A stretch of DNA of 64,000 nucleotides from Chryseobacterium aahli (GCF_022699665.1 NZ_JALDNB010000007.1:124001-188000), one strand, 5' to 3'; positions 54,097-63,560 are shown, counted from the stretch's first letter. The notes: generated by a model from the sequence alone, not told the origin. Numbers and translations are program-made.

Positions 54097-55031
54097 TTTA
54101 ATACTTTATAAATCAGTTTAGGACCCAGAAAATTAGCTATAGGCAAAGGTAGTTTCTTCCACATATTGATGAGAAACTTAACAAGCTTGCCATCTTCATC
54201 ATTGGTATGAGAAGCTTTGTTGAAATAGTAGTAATACAGCTGCACAGGCTCGGCGCCCCAAGATAGCTTATACTTTACCGTACTTTGTCCGTTTCTGCTT
54301 CTGCCCATATCAAATGCTAAAATTTTTCGATCGACAGCAAATTTAATGATATTCCAATAGAGAATATTATTTACAGAAAGTTTATTAAACTCTTTTAAAG
54401 TCGCTGCATAAGGATGACAAATATAATCATCACTGAATATCATGCAGGCTGCAGAAATTGGTTTCTCATCAATATAAATTACCATAAACTGACCATGGAA
54501 TTTTGAATCAGCACTAAAATATTTTACGATGTTACCATAAAAACTCTTTGAATGTGTAGGTGTTCCCAGATCACGCCATGCTTTGGTGATAACTTCGTAG
54601 AAATCATCTAATAATTCCTCTCCTCCTGTCTTTATCTGAAAATCATTTTTTTCTGCTTTACGAACCTGATTTCTTGTCTTAGATTTGATGTGTTTATTCC
54701 AAACCACATCGATTCCATCTGACAGATCAAGTACGAATGTTTTATAATCAGTGACTAAAATGAATTGTAATGAATCATGAAGGTTTAGCTCTTCTTTCGA
54801 TTTTATCAGAATCGGCTTGTCTGTAATTTTAAGAAAATCTTTACTAACTTCTTTATTTTTAAAAAAATGCCCTCCGTAAGATAAATATGGAGCATTAGAA
54901 TAATAACTCCCATTACCAAAAAGGTTGAATTTATTTTCCTGAAATTCTACAATCTTTGCTTCTAAAGGATATGTATCAAGAACAATACTTTTCCATTCAT
55001 CTGATTCAGAAAAATTAGTCCACGAACTCAT
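54093..55031 (-). CDS. FemAB-like / GNAT-fold acyl- or aminoacyltransferase
   Basis: I start at the ATG 55031 (312 aa, MSSWTNFSESDEW); the ORF continues upstream into the deacetylase gene. The protein has two GNAT-like halves: the central block HIKSKTRNQVRKAEKNDF and the later VIYIDEKPISAACMIF, YAATLKEFNKLSVNNILYWNIIKFA and FDMGRSR-STVKYKLSWGAEP are the FemAB/PEP-CTERM-type signature. Such enzymes attach amino acids or acyl groups to amines. The partnership with the deacetylase gene (17-base overlap) suggests action on a de-N-acetylated sugar. Confidence 0.82.
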   Translation of the reverse strand: MSSWTNFSESDEWKSIVLDTYPLEAKIVEFQENKFNLFGNGSYYSNAPYLSYGGHFFKNKEVSKDFLKITDKPILIKSKEELNLHDSLQFILVTDYKTFVLDLSDGIDVVWNKHIKSKTRNQVRKAEKNDFQIKTGGEELLDDFYEVITKAWRDLGTPTHSKSFYGNIVKYFSADSKFHGQFMVIYIDEKPISAACMIFSDDYICHPYAATLKEFNKLSVNNILYWNIIKFAVDRKILAFDMGRSRNGQSTVKYKLSWGAEPVQLYYYYFNKASHTNDEDGKLVKFLINMWKKLPLPIANFLGPKLIYKVLK

Positions 55032-55836
55032 AATCTTTAAATTTTTTATTAAAACACAAATCAAATTCCTGCTTTCTGAAATCTGACCTTAAAAATTCTA
55101 TAAAACGTGCATCCAGGTTGGGTGCCTCAACATCTAAATCTCTCAGAGAAGGGTGCAACATGACTTCTACAGTTTTTTCATTCACCGATTCCAAATACGT
55201 AAAAAGATTTTGAGAATTAATTTCGCAGGTATTTAAAATACTGTAAAATTCCACGCTTTTTTTATTACTGTTAAACGAACTCAAAAACTTAAGCACTGTA
55301 AGTTTCAAAACGTTTGCTATACTTGCAGTTCTTGAATTATATTTAAAAGAAGTAGAAAAATCTTCATTAATCTCTCTTATTCTTTCAATATTATATTTTT
55401 TTGCAAGCTTTTGTACAATTTTATTTATAGATGGAATAATGTGTATATGCTCATGCCCATCAATGTGGGAAATCTGAATATTATGGTCTAAAAGTTTTTG
55501 TAATTGAAGCTCAATTTCGGTTTCTATAGCTTTCAAATTGGTTTTTGACTTTTTCAGAAAAAGAATTTTCACAAAATTATTAGCCAAAAATCCATTCTTA
55601 TCAGTGATACCGCTCTCACCAGAAAGTGCCTTACAGCATGTTAAATTGATATGCAAACCTACTTTCAGTTTTGACGCATTGGGAATCACGTTTGCGATGG
55701 CATCATCAAAATAGTCTGTATTTGCCATAAGGCTTGCGTGCGTAAGATAGCCTTCATTATGCGCTCGAAGTATTGCCTGATTTACACCTTTGGATAAACC
55801 TAAATCGTCTGCATTGATGATTAATATGTTGCTCAT
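55015..55836 (-). CDS. ChbG/YdjC family carbohydrate deacetylase
   Basis: A 273 aa metal-dependent deacetylase. The NADDLGLSKGVNQAIL N-terminus has the Asp10-Asp11 metal and catalytic pair; VGLHINLT and HIDGHEHIHIIP contain the metal-binding histidines, and EVMLHPS the late His block. Family members deacetylate N-acetyl groups of mono- or diacetyl sugars. There is no signal peptide, so it works in the cytoplasm on a nucleotide- or lipid-linked sugar. It is one base away from the membrane-protein gene. Confidence 0.88.
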   Translation of the reverse strand: MSNILIINADDLGLSKGVNQAILRAHNEGYLTHASLMANTDYFDDAIANVIPNASKLKVGLHINLTCCKALSGESGITDKNGFLANNFVKILFLKKSKTNLKAIETEIELQLQKLLDHNIQISHIDGHEHIHIIPSINKIVQKLAKKYNIERIREINEDFSTSFKYNSRTASIANVLKLTVLKFLSSFNSNKKSVEFYSILNTCEINSQNLFTYLESVNEKTVEVMLHPSLRDLDVEAPNLDARFIEFLRSDFRKQEFDLCFNKKFKDYEFVD

Positions 55837-55837
55837 T

Positions 55838-57184
55838 TTATTTATGCGAAAGTGATTTCAAATCAAAATATTTTATAATATTTTTCTCTTCAGCCGTATT
55901 TTTATATGGATTTTTATCAATGTATTCCTTTCCGTTTTCAAAAAGAACTCGTCTGTTAAATTTAGAATAATTATTTTTAAAATAATTGAGTTGTTCATTT
56001 ATTACAACCTCGTTATTGACCCTCCTTTTTTCTGAGATTTCGTTGGAAAGATTTGTGTATATCTTATCTGCTCCAAAGCAAATTAAGCTACTTACCATAA
56101 AGAATACCACAAGCCAAATAGCAGCAACACCTTTTATGAATGATGAGTTAAATTTAAAAACTTTAACAAATCGATTAGCTACAAAGGCAGTCACAATAAT
56201 TATCAGCATTGTTGAAAAAAACATCAATCTCGTCCCTGTAAGTGGAGAATAAGAGATAATCAAAATAGCCAAAATAGCCATAGAAAGACAGCTTAACAAA
56301 AGATAAGACTCCCTTCGATTTAGTAATTTTCTTTTAGCAAGATAAACAAGTCCTAAAAAAGAGATCACAGCTATAAAAATCAATTCAAAATTAAAGTAAT
56401 AATAAAACTTCAGTATTTTAGTAAATGTAGCAAAGTAATCCTCAAAACTAAAACCATACTGAGTCTTACCAACAGTTTTATATTTCACCGCATTCGCAGG
56501 TGCAAAAAACAGTGCCAAATAACCAGCTGCTACTGAGATATTAATCGCTATAATGTTAAAATCAGGAAGTTTTTTGTTTTTAAACATAAATATAACACCA
56601 CAAACCCCTGAAAAAAGCAAAAGAATCGGTGGTACGTGTTCATTTCCCATTCCTGTTACAAATGCTACAAGACATAGTAAAATAATCTTTAAACCAGATT
56701 TTGGCAATATATTACTTTGAAAAATAAAGTATTCTGTCATCACAAACAAATACAGCAAATACAGTACATGTGTAAAAGTATAGTTGGTCGCAAACGGGCT
56801 GTAATAAAACAATTCCCCAAAATAATTAATTAAAAAAATAAAAGCTGCAGTTAGAATCAGAAATTTCCATGCATCTTCTTTTTGAGAAATTTTTGGAAAT
56901 CGTCTGAAAACATTGGCAAATAAAGCCCATAAAAATCCGTTGAAAAGTAGAAATCCAAATACAACTTTCAATATTTTGCTCCGAGCGACAATATTTAAAA
57001 AAAACTGTCCGCTTCTAGGGTTTACATAATTGTAGCTGGTCCAATATTCAGAAAAAACATAAGGCAATTGAGACTTATCAAGATAATAAAACTCATCACG
57101 GGTAACAGGAAACCAATACAGACTTAGTAGAAATCCGATGTTGATGAAAATAATTAAAAATAAAGGTAAATATTTAGTCTTCAT
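55838..57184 (-). CDS. polytopic membrane protein, DUF6056-like
   Basis: A 448 aa protein with a hydrophobic N-terminal segment (LFLIIFINIGFLLSLYW), a first periplasmic loop with acidic DEFYYLD and PRSGQFF, and around ten further membrane segments. The last 60 residues are soluble. The layout (acidic residues in the first large periplasmic loop) is that of GT-C transferases using polyprenyl-phosphate sugars, like GtrS or DUF6056 proteins. The gene overlaps by 11 bases the GT2 (GtrB-like) gene upstream. Family identity is moderate. Confidence 0.6.
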   Translation of the reverse strand: MKTKYLPLFLIIFINIGFLLSLYWFPVTRDEFYYLDKSQLPYVFSEYWTSYNYVNPRSGQFFLNIVARSKILKVVFGFLLFNGFLWALFANVFRRFPKISQKEDAWKFLILTAAFIFLINYFGELFYYSPFATNYTFTHVLYLLYLFVMTEYFIFQSNILPKSGLKIILLCLVAFVTGMGNEHVPPILLLFSGVCGVIFMFKNKKLPDFNIIAINISVAAGYLALFFAPANAVKYKTVGKTQYGFSFEDYFATFTKILKFYYYFNFELIFIAVISFLGLVYLAKRKLLNRRESYLLLSCLSMAILAILIISYSPLTGTRLMFFSTMLIIIVTAFVANRFVKVFKFNSSFIKGVAAIWLVVFFMVSSLICFGADKIYTNLSNEISEKRRVNNEVVINEQLNYFKNNYSKFNRRVLFENGKEYIDKNPYKNTAEEKNIIKYFDLKSLSHK

Positions 57185-58127
57185 TTTTAATAATTTCGTT
57201 AAAATATAGTGGTCTGTTTTTTACTTCTATATGAATTCTTCCAATATACTCTCCTAAAATCCCTAAAAAAAGCATGATCAAAGAGCAGAAAAAAATCATC
57301 ACTGAGAGCAATGTAAGAAAGCCCGTCTTCGGTTCATGATTAACATGGCTTATGTAAATAGAATATGCCAAAAATAGAACTGAACTGAAACACCCTAAAA
57401 AGCCAAGCAAAGTCGCAAGCCTCAAAGGTTTTACAGAAAACTGAATTACACTGTCAATAGCCAGTTTATACAATTTTAAAAAATTATATTTTGAAGTCCC
57501 GGCAAATCTTTTAGGAGCTGTAAATTCTAAGATTAAAGCATCCTGAAGCCCAACCAAAGAAAGCATCCCTCTGAACATTCTGTCTGTCTCATTCAGCTGA
57601 TTGATCCAGATAACATACTTTTTGTCTAAAAGCCTGAAATCTGGCATATTGCGTGGAATTTTCACATCCGAAAGAAAATTGAGAATTTTATAATAGGTAT
57701 TTCCGAGAATCCTGTATTTTAACCCTTTATCTTCATTATCCGTTCGCTGTGTAAGCACCAATTTATAACCTTCGAGCCATTTCTGAATCATTTCTGCGGC
57801 CATTGCAGGCGGATGTTGTAAATCTGCATCCATGAAGAGAACCGCAAATTCCTTCTCTTTATTGTGCTGAGCCACGTAGTTTAATCCTGCGGTCATCGCC
57901 ATTTCGTGCCCAAAATTTTTAGACTGGTTGATTATAGTTATATGAGAATCTTTTTTTTGAAGATCTCTTAAAACCTGAAGGGTCTGATCTCTTGAGCCAT
58001 CATTTACAAAAACAAGCTCATAATCTTCAAAAGAAATTTTGTTTAATTCTTCATGAAGACCTGCATGCAGTACTGCAAGACTCTCTTCTTCGTTGTAAGC
58101 AGATATAATCAGGTAAACTTTCTTCAT
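57174..58127 (-). CDS. GtrB/DPM1-like polyprenyl-phosphate glycosyltransferase
   Basis: The start is the ATG at 58127 (317 aa); the ORF otherwise begins at a TTG nine bases upstream. Inverting GT2: LIISAYNEEESL, FVNDGSRDQTL, NFGHEMAMTAGL and FMDADLQHPP (DADLQ metal site, near residue 98). Two C-terminal membrane helices (about 230-251 and 265-290) with the LGILGEYIGRIHIEVKNRPLY tail are typical of GtrB and ArnC-like enzymes that load undecaprenyl phosphate. It would make the donor for the neighbouring membrane protein. Confidence 0.9.
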   Translation of the reverse strand: MKKVYLIISAYNEEESLAVLHAGLHEELNKISFEDYELVFVNDGSRDQTLQVLRDLQKKDSHITIINQSKNFGHEMAMTAGLNYVAQHNKEKEFAVLFMDADLQHPPAMAAEMIQKWLEGYKLVLTQRTDNEDKGLKYRILGNTYYKILNFLSDVKIPRNMPDFRLLDKKYVIWINQLNETDRMFRGMLSLVGLQDALILEFTAPKRFAGTSKYNFLKLYKLAIDSVIQFSVKPLRLATLLGFLGCFSSVLFLAYSIYISHVNHEPKTGFLTLLSVMIFFCSLIMLFLGILGEYIGRIHIEVKNRPLYFNEIIKNED

Positions 58128-58178
58128 ATTAAACAATTCTTTTTTTAAGGTACTTTAAAACATTGGCAACCAGAAAAT

Positions 58179-58949
58179 TTACTTCACAAAAACTCCCACA
58201 AATTTCCCTTCAAACTCCACCACGGTAGGAGTAATTTTTTCCTGCTCACAAAAATCTTGGAAAGCCGAGTTGTCATTAATATCATCAGAAATGAAGACTC
58301 CGCCTTTTCTTAATCGTGGATAAAGCGTTTCGTAAGCCCATCTCATTCCCTCGTAAGATTTGTCAGAATCATAATGTACAACATCGATTTCACCGCTTTC
58401 TTTTAAAATTTTAGGTAAAGATTCGCGGTCGGCATGACGGAAGAGTTTCCAGTTTATTTTTAAATTTTCCGGAACCACACAACCAACATATTGGTCACCA
58501 TTTTGCCCTAAATACGGCATATCTGAACTGTATAAAGTTCCGTTTCTTTTTTGCAAAGATGTGAGTGTGGCAAACGAGCTCCAACCATAAGCAACACCGG
58601 TTTCTATCACGGTTTTTGCCTGAGTGAATTCGCAAGCACTGTATAAAAGTTCTAAAGCTCCTGCACCACCCATTTTTATCGGGCAGGCATTTTGTATATC
58701 TAAAGCTTTTTTAAATTCCTGAGGATATTTTTCCGAAAAAGACTGAAATTCAATGTTAAACAATTTCTTTATAGCATCTTTTTGGCTGACAGCAATTTGT
58801 GAAGCCCAAAGGTTCGTTTTTTCTTTCCCTTTGAAAGCACTGTTTCTATTAAAAGTATTTTTGATGATTTTTCTACCTAATTCAGGATAAAGATCCGGAC
58901 GTTTCAGATAGCCTATAAAAGTTTTGAGAACTCTAGTTATTTCGCTCAC
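58179..58949 (-). CDS. class I SAM methyltransferase (TylF/CmcI-like)
   Basis: A 256 aa methyltransferase: ETGVAYGWSSFATL (motif I), LYSSDMPYLG (acidic end of strand 2), VVHYDSDKSYEGMRWAYETLYPRLRKGGVFISDDI (motifs IV and VI, with a DSDKSYEG metal-binding-like DD pattern). The pattern recalls MdmC/TylF-type O-methyltransferases. It is the first gene of the minus-strand cassette. A TATTTTTG -7 box lies 19 bases upstream of its ATG. Confidence 0.82.
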   Translation of the reverse strand: MSEITRVLKTFIGYLKRPDLYPELGRKIIKNTFNRNSAFKGKEKTNLWASQIAVSQKDAIKKLFNIEFQSFSEKYPQEFKKALDIQNACPIKMGGAGALELLYSACEFTQAKTVIETGVAYGWSSFATLTSLQKRNGTLYSSDMPYLGQNGDQYVGCVVPENLKINWKLFRHADRESLPKILKESGEIDVVHYDSDKSYEGMRWAYETLYPRLRKGGVFISDDINDNSAFQDFCEQEKITPTVVEFEGKFVGVFVK

Positions 58950-58968
58950 AGTGTTTGTTTTAATGTTG

Positions 58969-59020
58969 CAAAAATAAAGATTTTTATCTTATTAATAATT
59001 TTTAAGAATAATTATCTTTG
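58969..59020. promoter_or_regulatory. divergent -7 boxes between two glycan gene units
   Basis: In the 105-base gap, TATTTTTG on the minus strand (58976-58969) precedes the methyltransferase gene and TATCTTTG on the plus strand (59013-59020) precedes the GT2 gene at 59055. Both match TAnnTTTG fully; neither has a TTG at the canonical distance. Confidence 0.4.
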
Positions 59021-59054
59021 TGAAAATTTATTAATACAAAACCCTCTCCCACTG

Positions 59055-59894
59055 ATGAAGTTCTCGATACTCATTGCCAACTACAATAATGGAAAATTTT
59101 TCAGGCGCTGCTACGATTCTATTATTGCTCAAAGTTATGACAATTGGGAAGCTGTAATCCTTGATGATGATTCTACAGACGACTCTTTAGAGGTGATTAA
59201 GTCAATTATAGGTGACGACAACCGTTTTAAAATTTTCAAAAACGAAAGTAACAGCGGCGTAGGCATTACCAAAAGCAAACTGATTGAATTGGCGACAGGA
59301 GAAATCTGTGGTTTCGTAGATCCGGATGATGCCATCACACCCAATGCCTTGAATTCGAGTATCGAAATTTTTAAAAATCAGAAAAAAGTTGTACTTACCT
59401 ATTCCAAATATGTAAAATGCGATGAAAATCTAGAACAGATAGACATTCCCAAGAATCCGATGGCGGTTCCCAATAATGATCCGTATTTTTTTAACTGCCC
59501 GGTTCATATTGTCCATTTTGTGTGTTTCAGAAAAGACATCTATGAAACAACAGAAAAGATGAATACGGAAATGAAAATTGCAGAAGATCAGGATTTATAC
59601 TTAAAAATGTATGAAAAAGGAAGAGTGAAATTCATTGACGAAGCCAATTATTTGTACAGAACACATTCAGGAGGCATTTCACAAAACGACAACAGACCTA
59701 AGTCACGGGAATATTTTTCTAAAGTCATTTTTAATGCCATGCAAAGGAGAAATTTAAAAATGATTAACGGAAAAGCCGTTCCTACTCAATTTAGTAATTC
59801 AAAACAGATTTACGATTTGCTTGAATATCAAAATTCTATCCCGTACAGAATTCAAAAGAAATTGAGAATATTGGTTCAACAATTATTTAGTTAA
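59055..59894 (+). CDS. glycosyltransferase family 2
   Basis: A 279 aa GT-A enzyme: FSILIANYNNGKFFRRCYDSI, AVILDDDSTDDSLEV, and CGFVDPDDAIT with DPDD as the metal motif. EDQDLYLKMYE carries the catalytic-base-type ED. It opens a plus-strand unit of four genes and overlaps the GT4 gene by one base (TAATG). Confidence 0.87.
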   Translation: MKFSILIANYNNGKFFRRCYDSIIAQSYDNWEAVILDDDSTDDSLEVIKSIIGDDNRFKIFKNESNSGVGITKSKLIELATGEICGFVDPDDAITPNALNSSIEIFKNQKKVVLTYSKYVKCDENLEQIDIPKNPMAVPNNDPYFFNCPVHIVHFVCFRKDIYETTEKMNTEMKIAEDQDLYLKMYEKGRVKFIDEANYLYRTHSGGISQNDNRPKSREYFSKVIFNAMQRRNLKMINGKAVPTQFSNSKQIYDLLEYQNSIPYRIQKKLRILVQQLFS

Positions 59895-61051
59895 TGATGA
59901 AAAAAGATAAAATAAAAGTTCTTTTCAGACACCGTTCTATGGAAATGGGTGGTGTTGAAAAAGTAATTCTAAGCATGCTCAATCATCTTGATAAAGAAAA
60001 ATTTGAGATGACGGTTTGTTTAAATATCAATCAGGGTGAGCTTAGAGATGAATTCCCGAAACACGTCAGAAAAGTTTTTATCGCAAACGGAAAAGAAGAT
60101 TTTTCTAAAAACTCTGTTATTCAAAAATTACAGTTGGCTAAAAGAAAACTGAAACTGCAAAAAGCTCAGAAGAACCCCAAAATAGCCGGAAAATTACTCA
60201 ATGAAAATTTTGATGTGGAGATTGCACCTACTTATGCGGCATTTTCATCGGTTTTAAATTCTACCAATAAAAATTCAAAAAAAATAGGCTGGTTTCATTC
60301 AGACATTACGCTTCCCAAATTGCAACCGTTGGTTCCTGCCATTTTAAAGCAGATTCCACAGTTTGATTATTTCATTTTTGGATCTCAGCAGACTAAAGAT
60401 ATTTTAATTGAAACATATCCCAATTTAAACATCCCTGAAAATCAGGTTATTTTAAATGCAATTCCGATTGAAGAATTAAAAACCAAAGCCGAAGCTTTTA
60501 AACCCGAATTCCCAAACAAACCTATATTCGTTTCTGTAGCAAGACTTCACAGCAGAAAAGGCTTCCATAAACTGATCGACGCACACTCCCAATTATTGAA
60601 AGATGGTTTTGATCATCACGTTATCGTCATCGGCGACGGTGATGAAAGAGAAAATTTAAAAAAACAGGCAGAAAGTTTAGGTGTAACTCAAAGTTTTGAG
60701 TTTTTAGGATCATTGCTGAATCCCTACCCTTATGTGAAAAATGCAGATTTTTTCATTCTCCCTTCTGAATCTGAAAGCTGGCCACTGATCATTGCTGATT
60801 CTTTGATTCTTCAGAAACCGATTATCTCAACTAATGTAGGCGGAATTCCGGAAATGATCAGTCATGAAAAAACAGGTTACCTCATCAATTACGAAACCAG
60901 CGAAATGTACGATGCGATGAAGAAATTTCTTACTGAGCCAGAATTTGTTTTGAAAATTAAAGAAAATCTCACGGATATTGAAAAACAGTTTGATAATCAG
61001 AAAATTTTTGACGCCGTTGAAAATATCATCACTAAATTAGTTGAAAAATAA
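59894..61051 (+). CDS. glycosyltransferase family 4
   Basis: A 385 aa GT-B enzyme. The acceptor domain opens with VLFRHRSMEMGGVEKVILSML; the donor domain has VSVARLHSRKGFHKLIDA, VIGDGDERENL and ILPSESESWPLIIADSLILQKPIISTNVGGIPEMI, with the E-x7-E-like motif. It is a close relative of the 61644 product (GGAEKVLVTFL, GDGYDFENI). A second ATG (59897) follows immediately and may be the true start. Confidence 0.9.
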   Translation: MMKKDKIKVLFRHRSMEMGGVEKVILSMLNHLDKEKFEMTVCLNINQGELRDEFPKHVRKVFIANGKEDFSKNSVIQKLQLAKRKLKLQKAQKNPKIAGKLLNENFDVEIAPTYAAFSSVLNSTNKNSKKIGWFHSDITLPKLQPLVPAILKQIPQFDYFIFGSQQTKDILIETYPNLNIPENQVILNAIPIEELKTKAEAFKPEFPNKPIFVSVARLHSRKGFHKLIDAHSQLLKDGFDHHVIVIGDGDERENLKKQAESLGVTQSFEFLGSLLNPYPYVKNADFFILPSESESWPLIIADSLILQKPIISTNVGGIPEMISHEKTGYLINYETSEMYDAMKKFLTEPEFVLKIKENLTDIEKQFDNQKIFDAVENIITKLVEK

Positions 61052-61079
61052 TTCCTGTTTCAATTTAAAACATTAATTG

Positions 61080-61643
61080 ATGAATTTATTTTACAGAATC
61101 ATACTAAAAATCCATGCCACCTGGCAAAATATACATGACACCGCTTACATAGAAATATGTAAAGCAAGAGGCATGAAAGTGGGCAAAGATGTCATTTTTA
61201 TAGAAGCTCCGGCCTTCGGTTCAGAACCCTACCTCATCGAAATCGGTGACCGCACCAAAATTACTGCAGGCTGTACTTTCATCAACCATGACGGCGCAAT
61301 GTACGTCATCCGAACGATGGAAAAATATGAAGATGCAAGAAATTTTGGGAGAATAAAACTCGGAAGCAATTGTTTCGTGGGCAACAACTGTACATTTTTA
61401 CCAGGCTCTCAAATGGGAAACAATTGTATTTTGGGGGCAGGTTCTGTCTTAAATTCTTCCATGCCCGACAACTCTGTCTATGCAGGAGTCCCGGCAAAAT
61501 TCATTTGTACCATCGAAGAATACGGCGATAAGGCTTTAGCAAACAATGTAATGTATCCGAGAGAACTCGAACCGTTCCGACCTAAATTAGATGCTTACAT
61601 CAAAGAGCATCTTCCCTACACCTATAAACACATAAAAAAATAA
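61080..61643 (+). CDS. left-handed beta-helix acyltransferase (maltose O-acetyltransferase-like)
   Basis: Starting at ATG 61080 (187 aa) in preference to the TTG at 61077. Hexapeptide-repeat protein: VGKDVIFIEAP, IGDRTKITAGCTFINHDGAM with the catalytic-type His, LGSNCFVGNNCTFLPGSQMGNNCILGAGSVLNSSMPDNSVYAGVPAK. Likely O- or N-acetylates a sugar in glycan synthesis. It sits between two GT4 genes. Confidence 0.85.
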   Translation: MNLFYRIILKIHATWQNIHDTAYIEICKARGMKVGKDVIFIEAPAFGSEPYLIEIGDRTKITAGCTFINHDGAMYVIRTMEKYEDARNFGRIKLGSNCFVGNNCTFLPGSQMGNNCILGAGSVLNSSMPDNSVYAGVPAKFICTIEEYGDKALANNVMYPRELEPFRPKLDAYIKEHLPYTYKHIKK

Positions 61644-62795
61644 ATGACTGAAAAGAAAAAAATCCTCATTCGTATTGGCTCTCTGCGACATGGCGGAGCT
61701 GAAAAAGTACTGGTGACCTTCCTCAAAAATCTTCCGGAAGACAAGTACGAAATTGATTTATTACTAAATTTATATTCTGGTAAATACCTACCCGAAGTTC
61801 CGAAATGGATTAACGTCATCTACCTAAACAAAGGCGAAATGATTACCACCAACCGTCTTCAGGATATTCCTGAAAAAGCGGCGAGGGTTATCTTCCAAAG
61901 GGTTCTGAAAGAATTTCCTGATCTTTTATACACGCTTATTTTAAAAGATAAAAAATACGATATAGAATTTGCGGCAATTCATGGAATGCGTGATGAAATT
62001 CTTCACTCAAGCCATCATTCTTCAAAAAAAATCATTTGGATCCATAATGATCTTTCGCAGGTGAAAGAATACACCAATGAGGAAATCAGAAAGTTTTTCG
62101 GGTTTGATTCGATTATGGTGATTTCAAAAAAAATCGAGCAATTATTCCATGATTTAGCCAAAAACGAAGCAGAAAAACAGAAAATTGTCAAGATTTATAA
62201 TCCTTTAGATACCAAAGAGATTTTAACTAAAGCTGAACAACCTGTTATCAATTATCAATTTGACGAAACAATCCCGACATTTATTTCTGTGGGAACCGTT
62301 TTCCCTCAAAAAGGGTTCGACAGGCTTCTGAAGGTTCACAAAAAACTATTAGATGAAGGCTTAAAACATAAAGTTTTAATTGTCGGCGACGGCTATGATT
62401 TTGAAAACATCAGAAACTTAAAAACTGAACTAGGAGTCGATGAAACCGCTACAATGCTGGGGTTCACAGATAATCCCTATCCTTACTTTAAACATTCTGA
62501 TTTTTATATTTTAAGTTCGCGATATGAAGGATTTCCGACAGTTTTGTTTGAAGCAATCACTTTAAATAAGAAAATTATCGCAACAGAAGTTTCGGGAGTA
62601 AACGAAATGCTGAACAACGGTGAATTGGGCTTAATTGTAGAAAACTCAGAAGAGGGAATTTATCAGGGAATGAAAAAAGCATTGACCGAGCCTGAATCTT
62701 TCTCAGAATTTACCGAGAAACTTCAGAATTATACGATGCCTTTCAATCTTGACCATTCTGTCGCGAGAATCGTTTCGGTTTTAGATGAACTTTAA
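61644..62795 (+). CDS. glycosyltransferase family 4
   Basis: A 383 aa GT-B enzyme: ILIRIGSLRHGGAEKVLVTFLKNL at the N-terminus; ISVGTVFPQKGFDRLLKVHKKL, LIVGDGYDFENIRNL and ILSSRYEGFPTVLFEAITLNKKIIATEVSGVNEML in the donor half (E-G-F-P-x-V-x-x-E-A motif). It begins directly after the stop of the acetyltransferase (zero spacing). Confidence 0.92.
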   Translation: MTEKKKILIRIGSLRHGGAEKVLVTFLKNLPEDKYEIDLLLNLYSGKYLPEVPKWINVIYLNKGEMITTNRLQDIPEKAARVIFQRVLKEFPDLLYTLILKDKKYDIEFAAIHGMRDEILHSSHHSSKKIIWIHNDLSQVKEYTNEEIRKFFGFDSIMVISKKIEQLFHDLAKNEAEKQKIVKIYNPLDTKEILTKAEQPVINYQFDETIPTFISVGTVFPQKGFDRLLKVHKKLLDEGLKHKVLIVGDGYDFENIRNLKTELGVDETATMLGFTDNPYPYFKHSDFYILSSRYEGFPTVLFEAITLNKKIIATEVSGVNEMLNNGELGLIVENSEEGIYQGMKKALTEPESFSEFTEKLQNYTMPFNLDHSVARIVSVLDEL

Positions 62796-62953
62796 TTTAG
62801 TTGTTGGCATTTTACTATTGGTTTTCATATTGTCATTATTTATAAATCCGTATTGAAAAGAAATAAGTATATATACTAATCAAGGAAGTTAATTTTACAT
62901 AAAATTGAAATCGGCTTTAAATAAAAACAAAAGAGAATCCTTAAATTTGCTGC

Positions 62954-63514
62954 ATGCCTAAGAATTATTCAATCATCCAAAAAGATTTTTACCGAGAAAG
63001 CGGAGAGTGGCTTTCGTCTATCCAGATTTTGCTGAAATGCATCAATCCGAATCTTCATTTCATCTATCTTCTGAGAAAGGCGCAAAAATTTGACAAAACG
63101 CCTATTTTAGGACTGTATTGGAAGATTGTTTTGAGACATTTTCAAATTAAATATGGTTTCCAAATCTATCCGGAGACGCAGATTGGGGAAGGTTTGTATC
63201 TTGGACATTGGGGAAGCTTGGTGGTCAACCCAAAAGCGGTAATTGGTAAAAACTGTAATATTGCCCAAGGCGTAACCATCGGACAACAAAACAGAGGTAA
63301 AAATGAAGGCTTTCCTGTTATCGGAAATGATGTCTGGATTGGACCAAACGCTGTAATTGTAGGAAGCATCACCATTGGAAACAATGTTTTGATTGCACCC
63401 AATTCTTATGTTAACACTGATGTACCTGATAATTCTATTGTTGCGGGGAATAAGGCAAAAATATATCCTAAAAGTGATGCAACTGAAGGATACATTAATA
63501 ATAGGGTAGAATAA
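62954..63514 (+). CDS. serine O-acetyltransferase-like beta-helix enzyme
   Basis: A 186 aa CysE/WcaB-like hexapeptide acetyltransferase: a helical N-terminal half (to about residue 75) and then IGEGLYLGHWGSLVVNPKAVIGKNCNIAQGVTIGQQNRG and IGNDVWIGPNAVIVGSITIGNNVLIAPNSYVNTDVPDNSIVAG. The GHWG His is the expected catalytic residue. The N-terminal part is shorter than in true CysE, so a sugar or polysaccharide O-acetyl role fits the location better. A TAAATTTG box sits 4 bases before the ATG. The 158-base gap upstream shows no gene, only a 12-bp AT palindrome at 62866-62877. Confidence 0.75.
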   Translation: MPKNYSIIQKDFYRESGEWLSSIQILLKCINPNLHFIYLLRKAQKFDKTPILGLYWKIVLRHFQIKYGFQIYPETQIGEGLYLGHWGSLVVNPKAVIGKNCNIAQGVTIGQQNRGKNEGFPVIGNDVWIGPNAVIVGSITIGNNVLIAPNSYVNTDVPDNSIVAGNKAKIYPKSDATEGYINNRVE

Positions 63515-63560
63515 TTCATTTTATTGTAATTTAATCTATATTAAATTGTGTTAAAATTGA

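Noticed and set aside
23345..63514. Insertion sequences or prophage as the source of the polysaccharide locus
   Set aside because: No transposase, integrase, phage gene or terminal repeats were seen, so horizontal transfer is possible but not shown by mobile-element remains.
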